From Williamsia maris (lineage in GTDB: Bacteria > Actinomycetota > Actinomycetes > Mycobacteriales > Mycobacteriaceae): a stretch of DNA of 64,000 bases. Position 1 is the stretch's first letter; every line of letters starts with the position of its first letter. The DNA is taken from assembly GCF_024171815.1 (NCBI RefSeq), contig NZ_JAMTCJ010000002.1:124001-188000 (forward strand), given 5' to 3'. Shown piece after piece: positions 30,756-39,714 of this stretch. Under the pieces are notes generated by a model. It was not told the DNA's origin. It searched no databases and saw only the letters and a program-made list of their open reading frames with translations. The translations under genes were made by a program, and so were the position numbers.

Positions 30756-31679
30756 TCACTTGTCCTTTCGACCGAACGGGAAGCGGCGGAGTTTGGGTGC
30801 GCCGTCGCGCAGTCCGTCGCCGAGGAGGTTCACGCCGACCACGAGCAGCACGATGACCATGCCGGGCAGCGTGACCAGCCACCACGAGGTGGTGATGTAG
30901 TCCTGGCCATCGGAGATGATCCGACCCCAGGTCGCGAACGGCCGTTGCGGGCCGGCACCGAGGTAGCTCAGCGCACTCTCGAGCAGGACGGCCTGGGCAA
31001 GTAGCAGCAGGACCACCAGCGACACCGACTTGATGACGTTGGGGATGACGTGGCGCATCAGGGTGGCGACGCTGCCGAGCCCGAGGACCTTGGCTGCAGC
31101 GACGTAGGGCTTCTCCCGCTCGACCAGCACGAGTGATCGGGTGAGGCGGGCGATCTCGGGCCACTGCGCGATCGCGATGACGAAGGTGATGACCGGGATG
31201 GACGGGCCGAACAGTGCGACCACGAGCAGCAACATCATCAGCAGCGGCAGCGACATCTGCGCCTCGAGGAGACGGCTGATGGCCGCGTCGACCCAGCCGC
31301 CGACGTAGCCGGCCAGCGCGCCGAGGACGAGTCCGATCAGTCCGGAGACGATCACGGCGAGGATGCCGATGGTCAGCGATACCTGGCCGCCGTAGAGCAC
31401 GCGGGCCAGCAGGTCGCGACCGAGCTGGTCGGTGCCGAAGAGGTGGCCGTCGGTGAACGGGGCGAGGCGGCGGTCACCGAGGTTGGTGACGTCGGGGTCG
31501 GGGATGGGAAGCACCCGGGCGAAGGCGACCGGGAGGATCACGATCAGCGCGCAGATGCTGCCGATCCAGATCTTCATCCGACTGTCGCGGGTCCGTCGGG
31601 TGGCCGCCGAGCGGGCGACGTCCTTCTCGGTGACCGCGCTGGGACGCGGTTCGGTGGGGCGTTCGATGACGACGCTCAT
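30756..31679 (-). CDS. Dipeptide-type ABC transporter permease (DppC-like)
   Basis: 307 aa inner-membrane permease with about six TM helices. The N-terminal tail is cytoplasmic, the first helix follows SRMKIWIG, then the periplasmic DPDVTNLGDRRLAPFTDGH segment typical of DppC/OppC with FGTDQLGRDLLAR. EAA-loop-like stretch EKPYVAAAKVLGLGSVATLMRH near 200. Starts inside the stop of the DppB-like gene (ATGA overlap). Confidence 0.9.
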   Translation of the reverse strand: MSVVIERPTEPRPSAVTEKDVARSAATRRTRDSRMKIWIGSICALIVILPVAFARVLPIPDPDVTNLGDRRLAPFTDGHLFGTDQLGRDLLARVLYGGQVSLTIGILAVIVSGLIGLVLGALAGYVGGWVDAAISRLLEAQMSLPLLMMLLLVVALFGPSIPVITFVIAIAQWPEIARLTRSLVLVEREKPYVAAAKVLGLGSVATLMRHVIPNVIKSVSLVVLLLLAQAVLLESALSYLGAGPQRPFATWGRIISDGQDYITTSWWLVTLPGMVIVLLVVGVNLLGDGLRDGAPKLRRFPFGRKDK

Positions 31680-32716
31680 TTGCTGGCTCCCTTTCCCAGG
31701 CGGACGCGCGGGTCGAGCAGTGGGTAACAGAGGTCGACGAGCAGCTGGACGCCGATCGCCAGGACGGCGGTGACCAGGACGGTCGCCTGGATGAGGGGGT
31801 AGTCGCGGGTCTCGAGCGCCCGGACGACGAGCGAACCGACACCGGGCCACGCGAACACGACCTCGACGACCACGACACCGTTGAGCAACGCCGCGAACCG
31901 GGTGCCGAGCGCAGTGAGGACCGGGATGGCCGAGTTGCGCATCGCGTAACGCCATGTCAGACGCCGGTCGGTCAGGCCCCGGGCCCGTGCGACCGTCATG
32001 TACGGAGAGGCGAAGGAGTTGACCATCTCGCGGCGGACCATGCGCGAGATGAGCGCGATCTGCAGCACCGCGACGGTGACCGCGGGCAGGACCAGACCGG
32101 ACCAGGAGGTGAAGCCGGCGGCCGGGAAGATCGGGAACACGACGGCGAAGAACGTCAGCAGCATCAGCCCGGTCCAGAAGTCCGGCATGGACTGACCCGC
32201 GATGGTCACCACGTTGGCGCCGAGCTCACGGCGGCTGTCGGCATGACGCGCCATCCAGACACCCAGCGGCACGGCGACGACGACGGTCAGCAGGATCGCG
32301 GCCACGGCCAGGGTGATCGTGTATGGCAGACGATCGAGGACGACGTCGAGTGCGGGCGCCTGGAACGAGTAGGAGGTCCCGAAGTCGAGCCGGACGACGT
32401 CCTTGAGATAGATGAGGTACTGGGTGAACACCGAGTCGTCGAGGCCCATGCTGGTGCGGATCCGCGCCAGCTCGTCCGACGACGCGAGCGGGCCGGCGAC
32501 CGAGTAGGCCGGGTCGCCGGGCGCCATGCGGATCAGCACGAAGACGGTGGTGATGGTGAGCCAGATGGTCAGGACACTCTGCGCCAGACGCTTGAGGACG
32601 TAGCGCAGGGTGGCTGAGCGGAACACCGACTCGACGCCGAAGCCACCGCGGCCGGGCGCCTTCTCCGGTGGCGGTGGTGGCAACTGCACCGCGATGGAGT
32701 CCGTCGATGCGCTCAT
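31676..32716 (-). CDS. Dipeptide-type ABC transporter permease (DppB-like)
   Basis: 346 aa permease, first gene of the transporter arm. LRYVLKRLAQSVLTIWLTITTVF is the first helix, RMAPGDPA follows, and the EAA loop is SPYMTVARARGLTDRRLTWRYAMRN near 235. ATG 32716 gives a Pro-rich cytoplasmic N-terminus. Divergent from the solute-binding protein gene; two operator-like palindromes lie in between. Confidence 0.9.
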   Translation of the reverse strand: MSASTDSIAVQLPPPPPEKAPGRGGFGVESVFRSATLRYVLKRLAQSVLTIWLTITTVFVLIRMAPGDPAYSVAGPLASSDELARIRTSMGLDDSVFTQYLIYLKDVVRLDFGTSYSFQAPALDVVLDRLPYTITLAVAAILLTVVVAVPLGVWMARHADSRRELGANVVTIAGQSMPDFWTGLMLLTFFAVVFPIFPAAGFTSWSGLVLPAVTVAVLQIALISRMVRREMVNSFASPYMTVARARGLTDRRLTWRYAMRNSAIPVLTALGTRFAALLNGVVVVEVVFAWPGVGSLVVRALETRDYPLIQATVLVTAVLAIGVQLLVDLCYPLLDPRVRLGKGASK

Positions 32717-32851
32717 CGATGCACCGCCTGTGAACTCTCGCTGCTTCTCATGGATCCACCTTCTGCCAGAACTGGGCGACGTCGTTGTCTGCACTCATCC
32801 ACGCGTGCCCCTCGCGAATGATCGGTGTTACTCAGCTCACAATGGCATTAC

Positions 32852-32866
32852 TGCGCGAATTACGCA
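32852..32866. promoter_or_regulatory. Candidate operator 1 of the catabolic regulon
   Basis: TGCGCG-AAT-TACGCA, a 6-3-6 near-palindrome matching the copies at 32883, 36552 and 36583. Read on the minus strand, TTGCGT here plus CATTGT 17 bases on could be the -35/-10 of the transporter arm. Confidence 0.6.
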
Positions 32867-32882
32867 ATACCCGGACCGCTAT

Positions 32883-32897
32883 TGCGCATATCGAGCA
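32883..32897. promoter_or_regulatory. Candidate operator 2 of the catabolic regulon
   Basis: TGCGCA-TAT-CGAGCA, same 6-3-6 layout with two departures from the consensus; its centre is 31 bp from operator 1. TTGCGC at 32882 plus TACTGT about 18 bases downstream could be the promoter of the solute-binding protein arm, so a bound repressor would cover the -35. Confidence 0.55.
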
Positions 32898-33004
32898 GTC
32901 TGACGTACTGTCCAGATGTGCTCGTCGTCACATCCGCGACGTGCACGCGCGTCGCACCGACGACGCGACCACGCCTGAGAACGATTGTCCGCGAGAGGTC
33001 GACG

Positions 33005-34597
33005 ATGACCAGTTCTGATGTACAGCAGTCCCATTCGAGGACAACCATGTCGCGACGGACCCTGCTGCGCTCCGGTCTCGCCCTCGGCGCCACCGGCCTG
33101 GCGATCGGGTCGATCGGCGCATGCGCGACCCCCACGGGCACGCCCGGTCCGCGCACCGTGAGCCTCGCGCTGAACCGCTCCCTGGTCAGCCTGGACAACA
33201 AACTGAACCAGTTCGACGCGGCGCTGACCGTGCAGCGCGGGGTGCGCCAGTCGCTCATCACGCTCGACAAGGACCTCAAGCCGCAGCTCGTGCTGGCCGA
33301 CCGGTTCGAGCTCGTCGCCCCGACGCAGTGGCTCGTCCACCTGCGCCCGGGCACCCACTACTCGGACGGTTCGCCCGTCGAGGTCGCCGACGTCACCACC
33401 GCGCTGAAGATGTACAGCGAGGTCGACGGCTCCTTCGTGGGCGGGTTCTTCCCCGAATGGCCGACGGTGGAGCAGGTCGACGGTTCGACGTTCCTGCTCA
33501 ACACCAACCGCCCGGTTCCCGTCCTGGACTACCTGATGACCAACATCCTCATCACCCCGGCGCGGGCCAACAAGCCCGAGGAACTCCAGAGCGGGCTCGG
33601 CTCCGGACCGTACGTCGTCACGTCGTCGGACCGCGGTACCGGCAACTACACGCTCGAGCGCAACGCGAACTACTGGGGCACACCCGCCCAGATCGAGTCG
33701 GTGCAGGTGCGTTTCGTGCCCGACGAGTCCAACCGGGTGGTGTCGTTGCGCAGCGGCGAGGTCGACGTGATCGACTCGATCAGCCCCGACGCCGCCGACC
33801 AGCTGGCCGGCCTCAAGGGCGTGTCGATCGACCGCGCCGACGGCGTCCGTCTCAACCAGTTGTTCTACAACTTCCGCAAGCCGCGCAACCACCCGTTGGC
33901 CGACGCCCGTGTGCGCAAGGCCCTGACCTACGCCATCAACGGACCGGCACTGATCAATCAGGTGATGCAGGGCGCGGCCACCGAGGCCACCGGCGTCATC
34001 CCCCTCACGCTCGACGGTGCCATCGAGACCGGCCGATACGTCTACGACCCGGCCCGCACCCGCTTGGAGCTCGCCGCTCTCGGTGTCCGCGACCTCACCC
34101 TCAAGTTCATCTGGGAGACCGGCGAATTCGTCGCCGACACCGACATCATGGAGTCGGTCGTGCAGATGCTGTCGGCGGCCGGGGTGCGTGCGACGCTGCA
34201 ACAGTTCGAGCCCGGCGGCGACATCATGACCTGGCGGCAGGGCAAGGGCGGCGACTGGGACGTCCTGGGCAACGGCTTCCCTGGCCCGACCGGACTCGGC
34301 ATCACGATCATGCAGGGCATGTTCGCCGGCACCGCGGCCAAGGAGCGCACGCGAGACACCTACCAGGGCTACGTGTTCCCCGAGATCACCGACACCATCA
34401 CCCAGGCGTCGGAGGCAGTTGACCCGGCCCGTCGCTCGGAGCTGTTGGCGACCGCCCAGAAGCAGGTGTGGGACACCTCGCCGTTCCTGTGGTCGTTCGT
34501 TCCGAAAGTCGTTCTCGCACGCCGATCCCGCATCGACGACATCGGTCTGCGGCCCACGAACTCCTACGACCTGTCCGCCGCGGCGCTGCGCGCGTGA
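33005..34597 (+). CDS. ABC transporter solute-binding lipoprotein, family 5, Tat-type
   Basis: 530 aa SBP_bac_5 receptor. N-terminal SRRTLLRSGLALGATGLAIG followed by SIGAC gives a Tat signal with a lipobox, so a membrane-anchored lipoprotein is expected. Family segments: RPGTHYSDGSPVEVADV near residue 118, GSGPYVVTSSDRGTGNYTLERN near 200, HPLADARVRKALTYAIN near 300. ATG 33005 has GAGAGG six bases ahead; ATG 33047 is an alternative. Partner of the divergent permeases and ATPases. Confidence 0.92.
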   Translation: MTSSDVQQSHSRTTMSRRTLLRSGLALGATGLAIGSIGACATPTGTPGPRTVSLALNRSLVSLDNKLNQFDAALTVQRGVRQSLITLDKDLKPQLVLADRFELVAPTQWLVHLRPGTHYSDGSPVEVADVTTALKMYSEVDGSFVGGFFPEWPTVEQVDGSTFLLNTNRPVPVLDYLMTNILITPARANKPEELQSGLGSGPYVVTSSDRGTGNYTLERNANYWGTPAQIESVQVRFVPDESNRVVSLRSGEVDVIDSISPDAADQLAGLKGVSIDRADGVRLNQLFYNFRKPRNHPLADARVRKALTYAINGPALINQVMQGAATEATGVIPLTLDGAIETGRYVYDPARTRLELAALGVRDLTLKFIWETGEFVADTDIMESVVQMLSAAGVRATLQQFEPGGDIMTWRQGKGGDWDVLGNGFPGPTGLGITIMQGMFAGTAAKERTRDTYQGYVFPEITDTITQASEAVDPARRSELLATAQKQVWDTSPFLWSFVPKVVLARRSRIDDIGLRPTNSYDLSAAALRA

Positions 34598-34626
34598 CCC
34601 CGCCCCCGACCCCATCGGAGACCACC

Positions 34627-35859
34627 ATGACGCACTCCACCACCACCGACGTCGGCCCGGTCGACGCCGGCGTCGCCGACGGACGGCTGCGTGCGGTCGG
34701 TACCGACGGCCGCCTGGATGCCCTGCTGCCGGCTCCGGCCATCCAGAACCACGCGGCGAACCTCTGTGTCCTGCCCGACGGCTCGATGGCGTGCGTGTGG
34801 TTCGCCGGAACCCAGGAGGGCGTCCCCGACATCAGCGTCTGGTTCTCCCGGCTCGATCCCGGATCGTCGCAGTGGTCGGATCCGGTTGCGCTGTCGGACG
34901 ATCCGAACCGGTCCGAACAGAACCCGGTCCTGCACGTCGTCGACGAGAACGAGGTGTGGCTGCTGTGGACGTCGCAACGCGCGGGTGATCAGGACACCGC
35001 CCGCGTGTGCCGCCGCATCTCGTCGGACGGCGGACGGAGCTGGGCCGATCCCACCGTGCTGATCCCCGAGACCGAGGCCGGCGGAGTGTTCGTACGCCAG
35101 CCTCCGGTGCGTCTGCCGTCAAATCGTCTACTGCTGCCGATCTTCCACTGCGTCCGCCTCGACGGTCGGCGATGGGTCGGCGACCGCGACTACAGCTCGG
35201 TCCTGGTCTCCGACGACAACGGCGACACCTGGCGTGAGGTGACGGTGCCCGGCAGCATCGGCTGCGTCCACATGAACATCGGACGGCTGTCGAGCGGGCG
35301 GTTGGTCGCGGTCTACCGCAGTCGCTGGGCCGACCACGTGTACCGGTCGGTCTCCGACGACGACGGCGACACGTGGACCGCGCCGACACCGATCGACGTA
35401 CCCAACAACAACTCGTCGATCCAGCTCGTCGTCCTCGACGACGACCGACTCGCGATGGTGTTCAACGAGGCCAGTGCGCTCGACGCCACCGCCCGACGCG
35501 TCTCCCTCTACGACGAGATAGATCCCGACGGCGGTCTGACCGACCCCGCGGTCGCGGCTGAGGCGGCGACCCCGCTCGACGACGGCGATGCCCGTTCGGC
35601 GTTCTGGGGTGCACCGCGCGCACCGATGACCGTGGCGATCTCCGACGACGAGGGCGTCACATGGCCGCAACGGCGGGATATCGAGACCGGTGACGGCTAC
35701 TGCCTGAGCAACAACTCCCGCGACGGACTGAACCGGGAGTTCTCCTACCCGAGCATCGTCGCGGTCGACGGCACCCTGCACATCGCCTTCACCCGCTACC
35801 GGCAGGCGATCGAGTACGTGCGGGTGCCCACCGACTGGGTGAGCGGGGCGCAGCCGTGA
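34627..35859 (+). CDS. Sialidase-fold (BNR repeat) protein, cytosolic
   Basis: 410 aa six-bladed beta-propeller of the BNR_2/exo-sialidase type. Asp-box repeats SSDGGRSW, SDDNGDTW, SDDDGDTW and SDDEGVTW lie roughly 55-120 residues apart. No signal peptide or TM segment, so the protein should be cytoplasmic, unlike most sialidases. Follows the receptor gene by 29 nt and overlaps the SDR start by 4 nt, so it belongs to the catabolic operon; a glycosidase, lyase or isomerase acting on the imported sugar acid derivative is plausible but unproved. Confidence 0.82.
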   Translation: MTHSTTTDVGPVDAGVADGRLRAVGTDGRLDALLPAPAIQNHAANLCVLPDGSMACVWFAGTQEGVPDISVWFSRLDPGSSQWSDPVALSDDPNRSEQNPVLHVVDENEVWLLWTSQRAGDQDTARVCRRISSDGGRSWADPTVLIPETEAGGVFVRQPPVRLPSNRLLLPIFHCVRLDGRRWVGDRDYSSVLVSDDNGDTWREVTVPGSIGCVHMNIGRLSSGRLVAVYRSRWADHVYRSVSDDDGDTWTAPTPIDVPNNNSSIQLVVLDDDRLAMVFNEASALDATARRVSLYDEIDPDGGLTDPAVAAEAATPLDDGDARSAFWGAPRAPMTVAISDDEGVTWPQRRDIETGDGYCLSNNSRDGLNREFSYPSIVAVDGTLHIAFTRYRQAIEYVRVPTDWVSGAQP

Positions 35860-36551
35860 CCGCGGCGGCGCTGCCCGGGCACGCGATCGTCACCGGGGCC
35901 AGCTCCGGGATCGGGGCGTCGATCGTGGCGTTACTGACCAAGTCCGGGTGGTCGGTGACCGGGTTGTCACGCCGACGACCCGAGTTCACCGACGAGCGGT
36001 TCACCTGGCAGGAATGCGATCTCGCCGACCTCGACCAGCTGCGTCGGATCGCGACCGAGGCACCCGCCGCGGACGCCGTGGTGCACGCCGCCGGGCTGCA
36101 GTTCTCCGCACCGGTAGGGCAGTTGAATCATGCGGACGGCGAGCTCATGTGGCGAATCCATGTCGCGGCCGCACAGGTCCTCGTCGACGCGACCGTCGAC
36201 CGGATGAGCGACGGCGGACGGATCGTCCTGATCGGATCGCGCACCATGACCGGTGTCGCAGGCAAGAGTCAGTACGCGGCCACCAAGGCGGCCCTGGTGG
36301 GCTTCGCCCGGTCGTGCGCCTCGGAGGTGGTCGGTCGGGCCATCACGGTGAACGTCGTCGCCCCCGGGCCGACGGCCACGCCGATGCTCAGCGATCCCGC
36401 TCGCAGCGCGACCCCGCCACGCACTCCGCCGATGGGCCACTTCATCGATCCCGCCGAGGTCGCGGCCACGGTCGAGTTCCTACTGAGCCCCTCCGCACGC
36501 AGCATCACCGGGCAGACGCTGGTGCAGTGTGCGGGCACCTCGTTAGGTTGA
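35856..36551 (+). CDS. Short-chain dehydrogenase/reductase
   Basis: 231 aa classical SDR: cofactor loop TGASSGIGAS near residue 13, HAAG near 76, catalytic Ser in LIGSRT and YAATK near 148, and PGPTATPM after the active site. GTG start overlaps the sialidase-like gene stop (GTGA). Probably oxidises a hydroxyl group of the substrate ahead of the kinase step (inference). Confidence 0.88.
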   Translation: MTAAALPGHAIVTGASSGIGASIVALLTKSGWSVTGLSRRRPEFTDERFTWQECDLADLDQLRRIATEAPAADAVVHAAGLQFSAPVGQLNHADGELMWRIHVAAAQVLVDATVDRMSDGGRIVLIGSRTMTGVAGKSQYAATKAALVGFARSCASEVVGRAITVNVVAPGPTATPMLSDPARSATPPRTPPMGHFIDPAEVAATVEFLLSPSARSITGQTLVQCAGTSLG

Positions 36552-36566
36552 TGCGCGTTTCGCGCA
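36552..36566. promoter_or_regulatory. Candidate operator 3 of the catabolic regulon
   Basis: TGCGCG-TTT-CGCGCA is a perfect 6-3-6 palindrome immediately after the SDR stop. TATGCT at about 36574 between this site and operator 4 is a likely -10 box for the kinase gene. Confidence 0.7.
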
Positions 36567-36582
36567 ATATTGCTATGCTTAA

Positions 36583-36597
36583 TGCACGTTTCGCGCA
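36583..36597. promoter_or_regulatory. Candidate operator 4 of the catabolic regulon
   Basis: TGCACG-TTT-CGCGCA, one base off perfect symmetry, centre 31 bp from operator 3 and directly ahead of the ribosome site AGGAGGTG of the kinase-PdxA gene. Same spacing as operators 1 and 2. Confidence 0.7.
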
Positions 36598-36610
36598 ACA
36601 GGAGGTGATG

Positions 36611-38878
36611 ATGACCGCCAGTCCGACCACGCCTGCACCCGTTATCATCGCCGACGACCTCACCGGCGCGGCCGAGACCGCCGCCGTCTTCCTCGGCCGC
36701 AGCGGCGGGGTCGAACTGCACCTCGGAGATCACACCCTGCGCAGCTCCGCCGACGGCCGACTGCCCACGCAGGTGGTCGATCTCGGCACGCGCACCTCTG
36801 ACGAGTCCACCGCGGTCGACGCGCTCGCCCACGCGGTGTCGCTGATCCCGGCCGGCACCCCGATCGTGAAGAAGATCGACTCACTCCTACGCGGCCACGT
36901 CGGTGCCGAGATCCATTGTCTCGCCCGGTCACACCCGGTCATCGTGGCCGCGGGACTGCCCGCGGCGCGGCGGGTGGTGCGTGACGGGATCGTCCATGTC
37001 GGCGATTCGCCGTTGCACGAGACCTCGTTGTGGGCCGCGGAGTCGACCCCCGCACCGACATCGATCGCCGCCATGGTGAACGGTATCGACCACGTCGTCA
37101 TCGGTCACGGTCCGCACCGCGCCGAACTGATCGCCGCGGCCTGCCGACGCGGGGTCGTCGCGATCTGCGACGTGGCGACCGACACCGACCTCGACGACAT
37201 CGTGGCCGCCGCGTCGACCATCCCCGACGTGCGCCTCGTCGGAACATCGGCCCTGGCTGCGGCGGTGGCCAGGACCATGCCCGACGAGGTGACGCCGTCC
37301 GCACCGCACGCCGCGTCGCTGCCGGTTCTCGCCGTCGTCGGTACCGCGGACGAGATCAAGATCGCGCAGATCACCGCCCTCGGGGCCGCCGGCATACCGC
37401 ACATACCGGTTCACGTGGACCACCTGCTCGCCGATCGTGTCGATCTCGATGCCCTCGCCGCCGCACTCGACTCCGGCGCAGCCGTGGTCACGATCGACGG
37501 CGAACTGCGCCCCGGCACCACCTCGGGCGTCGCGCGGGCCCTCGCAGCCACCGTCGCCGCACTCGACCTCCGCCGTCGCGCCCATCTGGTGTTGACCGGC
37601 GGCGAGACCGCCCGCGCGGTCATCGACGCACTCGGCATCGAATCCCTCCGACCGGTCGGCGAGGTGGAACGTGGCGCCGTCGTCTCGATCACCCCCGACC
37701 ACCGCATGATCGCCACCAAACCCGGTTCGTTCGGCGACGCCGACACCCTGCGCCGCGTCGTCGACCATCTCCGCTCCCGCAGCGGATCCGACATCGAAAC
37801 ATCCGACAGTTCTCTCGACAGTGAGGTTTGTGCCATGACATCGATCGACGCCGTGACCGCAGTACCCGCGACGTCCGCGGTCCCCATCGTGGCCCTCACG
37901 ATGGGAGACGGGGCCGGCATCGGGCCCGAGGTGATCGTGCCTGCCGTGCTCGACGCCCGCACCCTGTCGTGGTGCCTGCCCGTCGTCATCGGCGACGCGA
38001 AGCGGTTGCGTCTCGCGGCGCAGGTGCTCGGCCTCACCCCGGACATCGTCACGATCTCGACTGTGGCCGAGGCGGAGTCGACACCGGGTCGGATCAACGT
38101 CATCGACCTCGACCTGCTGCCCGACGACCTGAAGTGGGGCGAGCTCTCCGCCGTCGCCGGACACGCCGCCTACGAATACATCCGCGTGGCAAGCGAACTG
38201 GCCGTGGCCGGCGAGGTGCAGGCGATCTGCACCGCGCCGCTGAACAAGGAGGCATTGCACGCCGCGGGGCACATCTTCCCCGGCCACACCGAACTCCTTG
38301 CGCATCTGACCGGTACGGAGGAGGTGTCGATGATGCTCTCGACGCCGAAACTCAAGGTCATCCATGTGACCACGCACATCGGTCTGCTCGACGCGGTCGC
38401 CCGGATCGAACCGGGCCTGGTGGAGCGCACGATCCGCCGCGGACACGATGCCCTGCGCCGGTCCGGTGTCGCGGACCCGATCATCGGGGTCTGCGGCATC
38501 AATCCGCACGCCGGGGAGAACGGCCTGTTCGGGTACGGCGAGGAGGATCTCAAGATCGTCCCCGCGGTGGAGAAGTTGCAGGCCGACGGCATCGATGCGC
38601 GCGGTCCGCTGCCCGCCGACACCGCGTTCTTCCTCGCCGGCCGCGGCGACTACGACCTCATCGTGGCGATGTACCACGACCAGGGCCACGGCCCGGTGAA
38701 GGTGCTCGGCATCGAGGCCGGCGTCAACATCACCGTCGGACTCCCGGTCATCCGCACGTCGGTCGACCACGGCACCGCCTTCGACATCGCTGGGACCGGG
38801 ATCGCCGAGCCGGGTTCGATGGTCGAGGCGCTCCGACAGGCCGCTGAACTGGCAACCAGCACAGTGGCTTTGAAGTAG
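36611..38878 (+). CDS. DUF1537 four-carbon acid-sugar kinase fused in frame to PdxA-type dehydrogenase
   Basis: 755 aa. Residues 1-~400 are a DUF1537 kinase (VIIADDLTGAAETA at the start, KKIDSLLRGHVGAEI near 85, LVLTGGETARAVI near 335, KPGSFGDADTL near 380). From about 420 a complete PdxA-like dehydrogenase follows (ALTMGDGAGIGPEVI, FPGHTELLAHLTGTEE with a metal His, CGINPHAGENG, MYHDQGHGPVK). Known pair: kinase makes 4-phospho-D-threonate or -erythronate, and PdxA2 oxidises and decarboxylates it to dihydroxyacetone phosphate. ATG 37835 with GTGAGG eight bases ahead could also give separate PdxA. ATG 36611 follows AGGAGG. Confidence 0.9.
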   Translation: MTASPTTPAPVIIADDLTGAAETAAVFLGRSGGVELHLGDHTLRSSADGRLPTQVVDLGTRTSDESTAVDALAHAVSLIPAGTPIVKKIDSLLRGHVGAEIHCLARSHPVIVAAGLPAARRVVRDGIVHVGDSPLHETSLWAAESTPAPTSIAAMVNGIDHVVIGHGPHRAELIAAACRRGVVAICDVATDTDLDDIVAAASTIPDVRLVGTSALAAAVARTMPDEVTPSAPHAASLPVLAVVGTADEIKIAQITALGAAGIPHIPVHVDHLLADRVDLDALAAALDSGAAVVTIDGELRPGTTSGVARALAATVAALDLRRRAHLVLTGGETARAVIDALGIESLRPVGEVERGAVVSITPDHRMIATKPGSFGDADTLRRVVDHLRSRSGSDIETSDSSLDSEVCAMTSIDAVTAVPATSAVPIVALTMGDGAGIGPEVIVPAVLDARTLSWCLPVVIGDAKRLRLAAQVLGLTPDIVTISTVAEAESTPGRINVIDLDLLPDDLKWGELSAVAGHAAYEYIRVASELAVAGEVQAICTAPLNKEALHAAGHIFPGHTELLAHLTGTEEVSMMLSTPKLKVIHVTTHIGLLDAVARIEPGLVERTIRRGHDALRRSGVADPIIGVCGINPHAGENGLFGYGEEDLKIVPAVEKLQADGIDARGPLPADTAFFLAGRGDYDLIVAMYHDQGHGPVKVLGIEAGVNITVGLPVIRTSVDHGTAFDIAGTGIAEPGSMVEALRQAAELATSTVALK

Positions 38879-38889
38879 GGTTCTGGTTC

Positions 38890-39714
38890 ATGGCCCTGCG
38901 CGAGTCCGAATCACGACGTGCGGAGATCGTTCGTCAGGCCCGATCCACCGGTCTGGCGGGTGTCGAGGACCTCGCCGTGCAGTTCGGTGTGACCCCCTCG
39001 ACCATCCGTCGAGACCTCGGCCACCTCACCTCCCGTGGACTCATCGCCCGCACCTACGGCGGCGCGATCGCGATCGACACCACCCACGAATCGTCGCTGC
39101 GGCAACGCTCCGTCGAGGGTTTCGACGCCAAACGCGCCATCGCCGCGTGGGCGGCCCAGCAGGTGCAGCCGGGTGAGACCGTCCTCGTCGACGCCGGCAC
39201 CACCGTCGGCGCGATGGGTGTCCACCTGCGCGACTGCCGGGACGTGACCGTGGTGGCCGCCGGGTTGACCATCCTCGAGGCACTCGTGGAGAGTCCGGAG
39301 ATCCGCATCGAATGCCTCGGCGGGACGCTGCGACCGCTGACCCAGGGGTTCGTCGGCCCGCTGGCCGAGGCGACGTTGTCGCGGCTCACCGTCGACCGCG
39401 CGTTCCTCGGTGCCGACGCGGTCGATGCCCGCTACGGGATCTGCGAGGCCGAGCTGATCCAGACGCGCCTCAAGGAGGCGATGATGGACCGCGCCGAACA
39501 CGTCTACGTCCTCGCGCACGCCGCCAAGCTCGGCAAACGCCCATTCCACGCCTGGGCGCCGCTGCCGCCGGGGACGACACTGGTCACCGACGCCTCGGCG
39601 ACAGCCGACCTCACCGACCCGTTCGAGGCGGCCGGTGTCACCGTTGTGAAGGTCCCCCACCGCGAGCCCACCGCAGATCACAACGGCGCGTCCGCAACCT
39701 CGGGCGGACGTTAG
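38890..39714 (+). CDS. DeoR/GlpR-family transcriptional regulator
   Basis: 274 aa. N-terminal winged HTH (VEDLAVQFGVTPSTIRRDLGHL near residue 24) and DeoR sensor domain with VDAGTTVGAM near 96, GGTLRP near 140 and FLGADAVDARYGIC near 172, which normally binds a phosphorylated sugar. It begins 11 nt after the kinase-PdxA gene, so it is in the same transcript, and is the natural candidate for binding the four 15-bp palindromes. Confidence 0.9.
   Translation: MALRESESRRAEIVRQARSTGLAGVEDLAVQFGVTPSTIRRDLGHLTSRGLIARTYGGAIAIDTTHESSLRQRSVEGFDAKRAIAAWAAQQVQPGETVLVDAGTTVGAMGVHLRDCRDVTVVAAGLTILEALVESPEIRIECLGGTLRPLTQGFVGPLAEATLSRLTVDRAFLGADAVDARYGICEAELIQTRLKEAMMDRAEHVYVLAHAAKLGKRPFHAWAPLPPGTTLVTDASATADLTDPFEAAGVTVVKVPHREPTADHNGASATSGGR

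Noticed and set aside
36929-38770. 613-residue open frame antisense to the kinase-PdxA gene
   Set aside because: No motifs, and the plus strand holds a strongly supported enzyme throughout.
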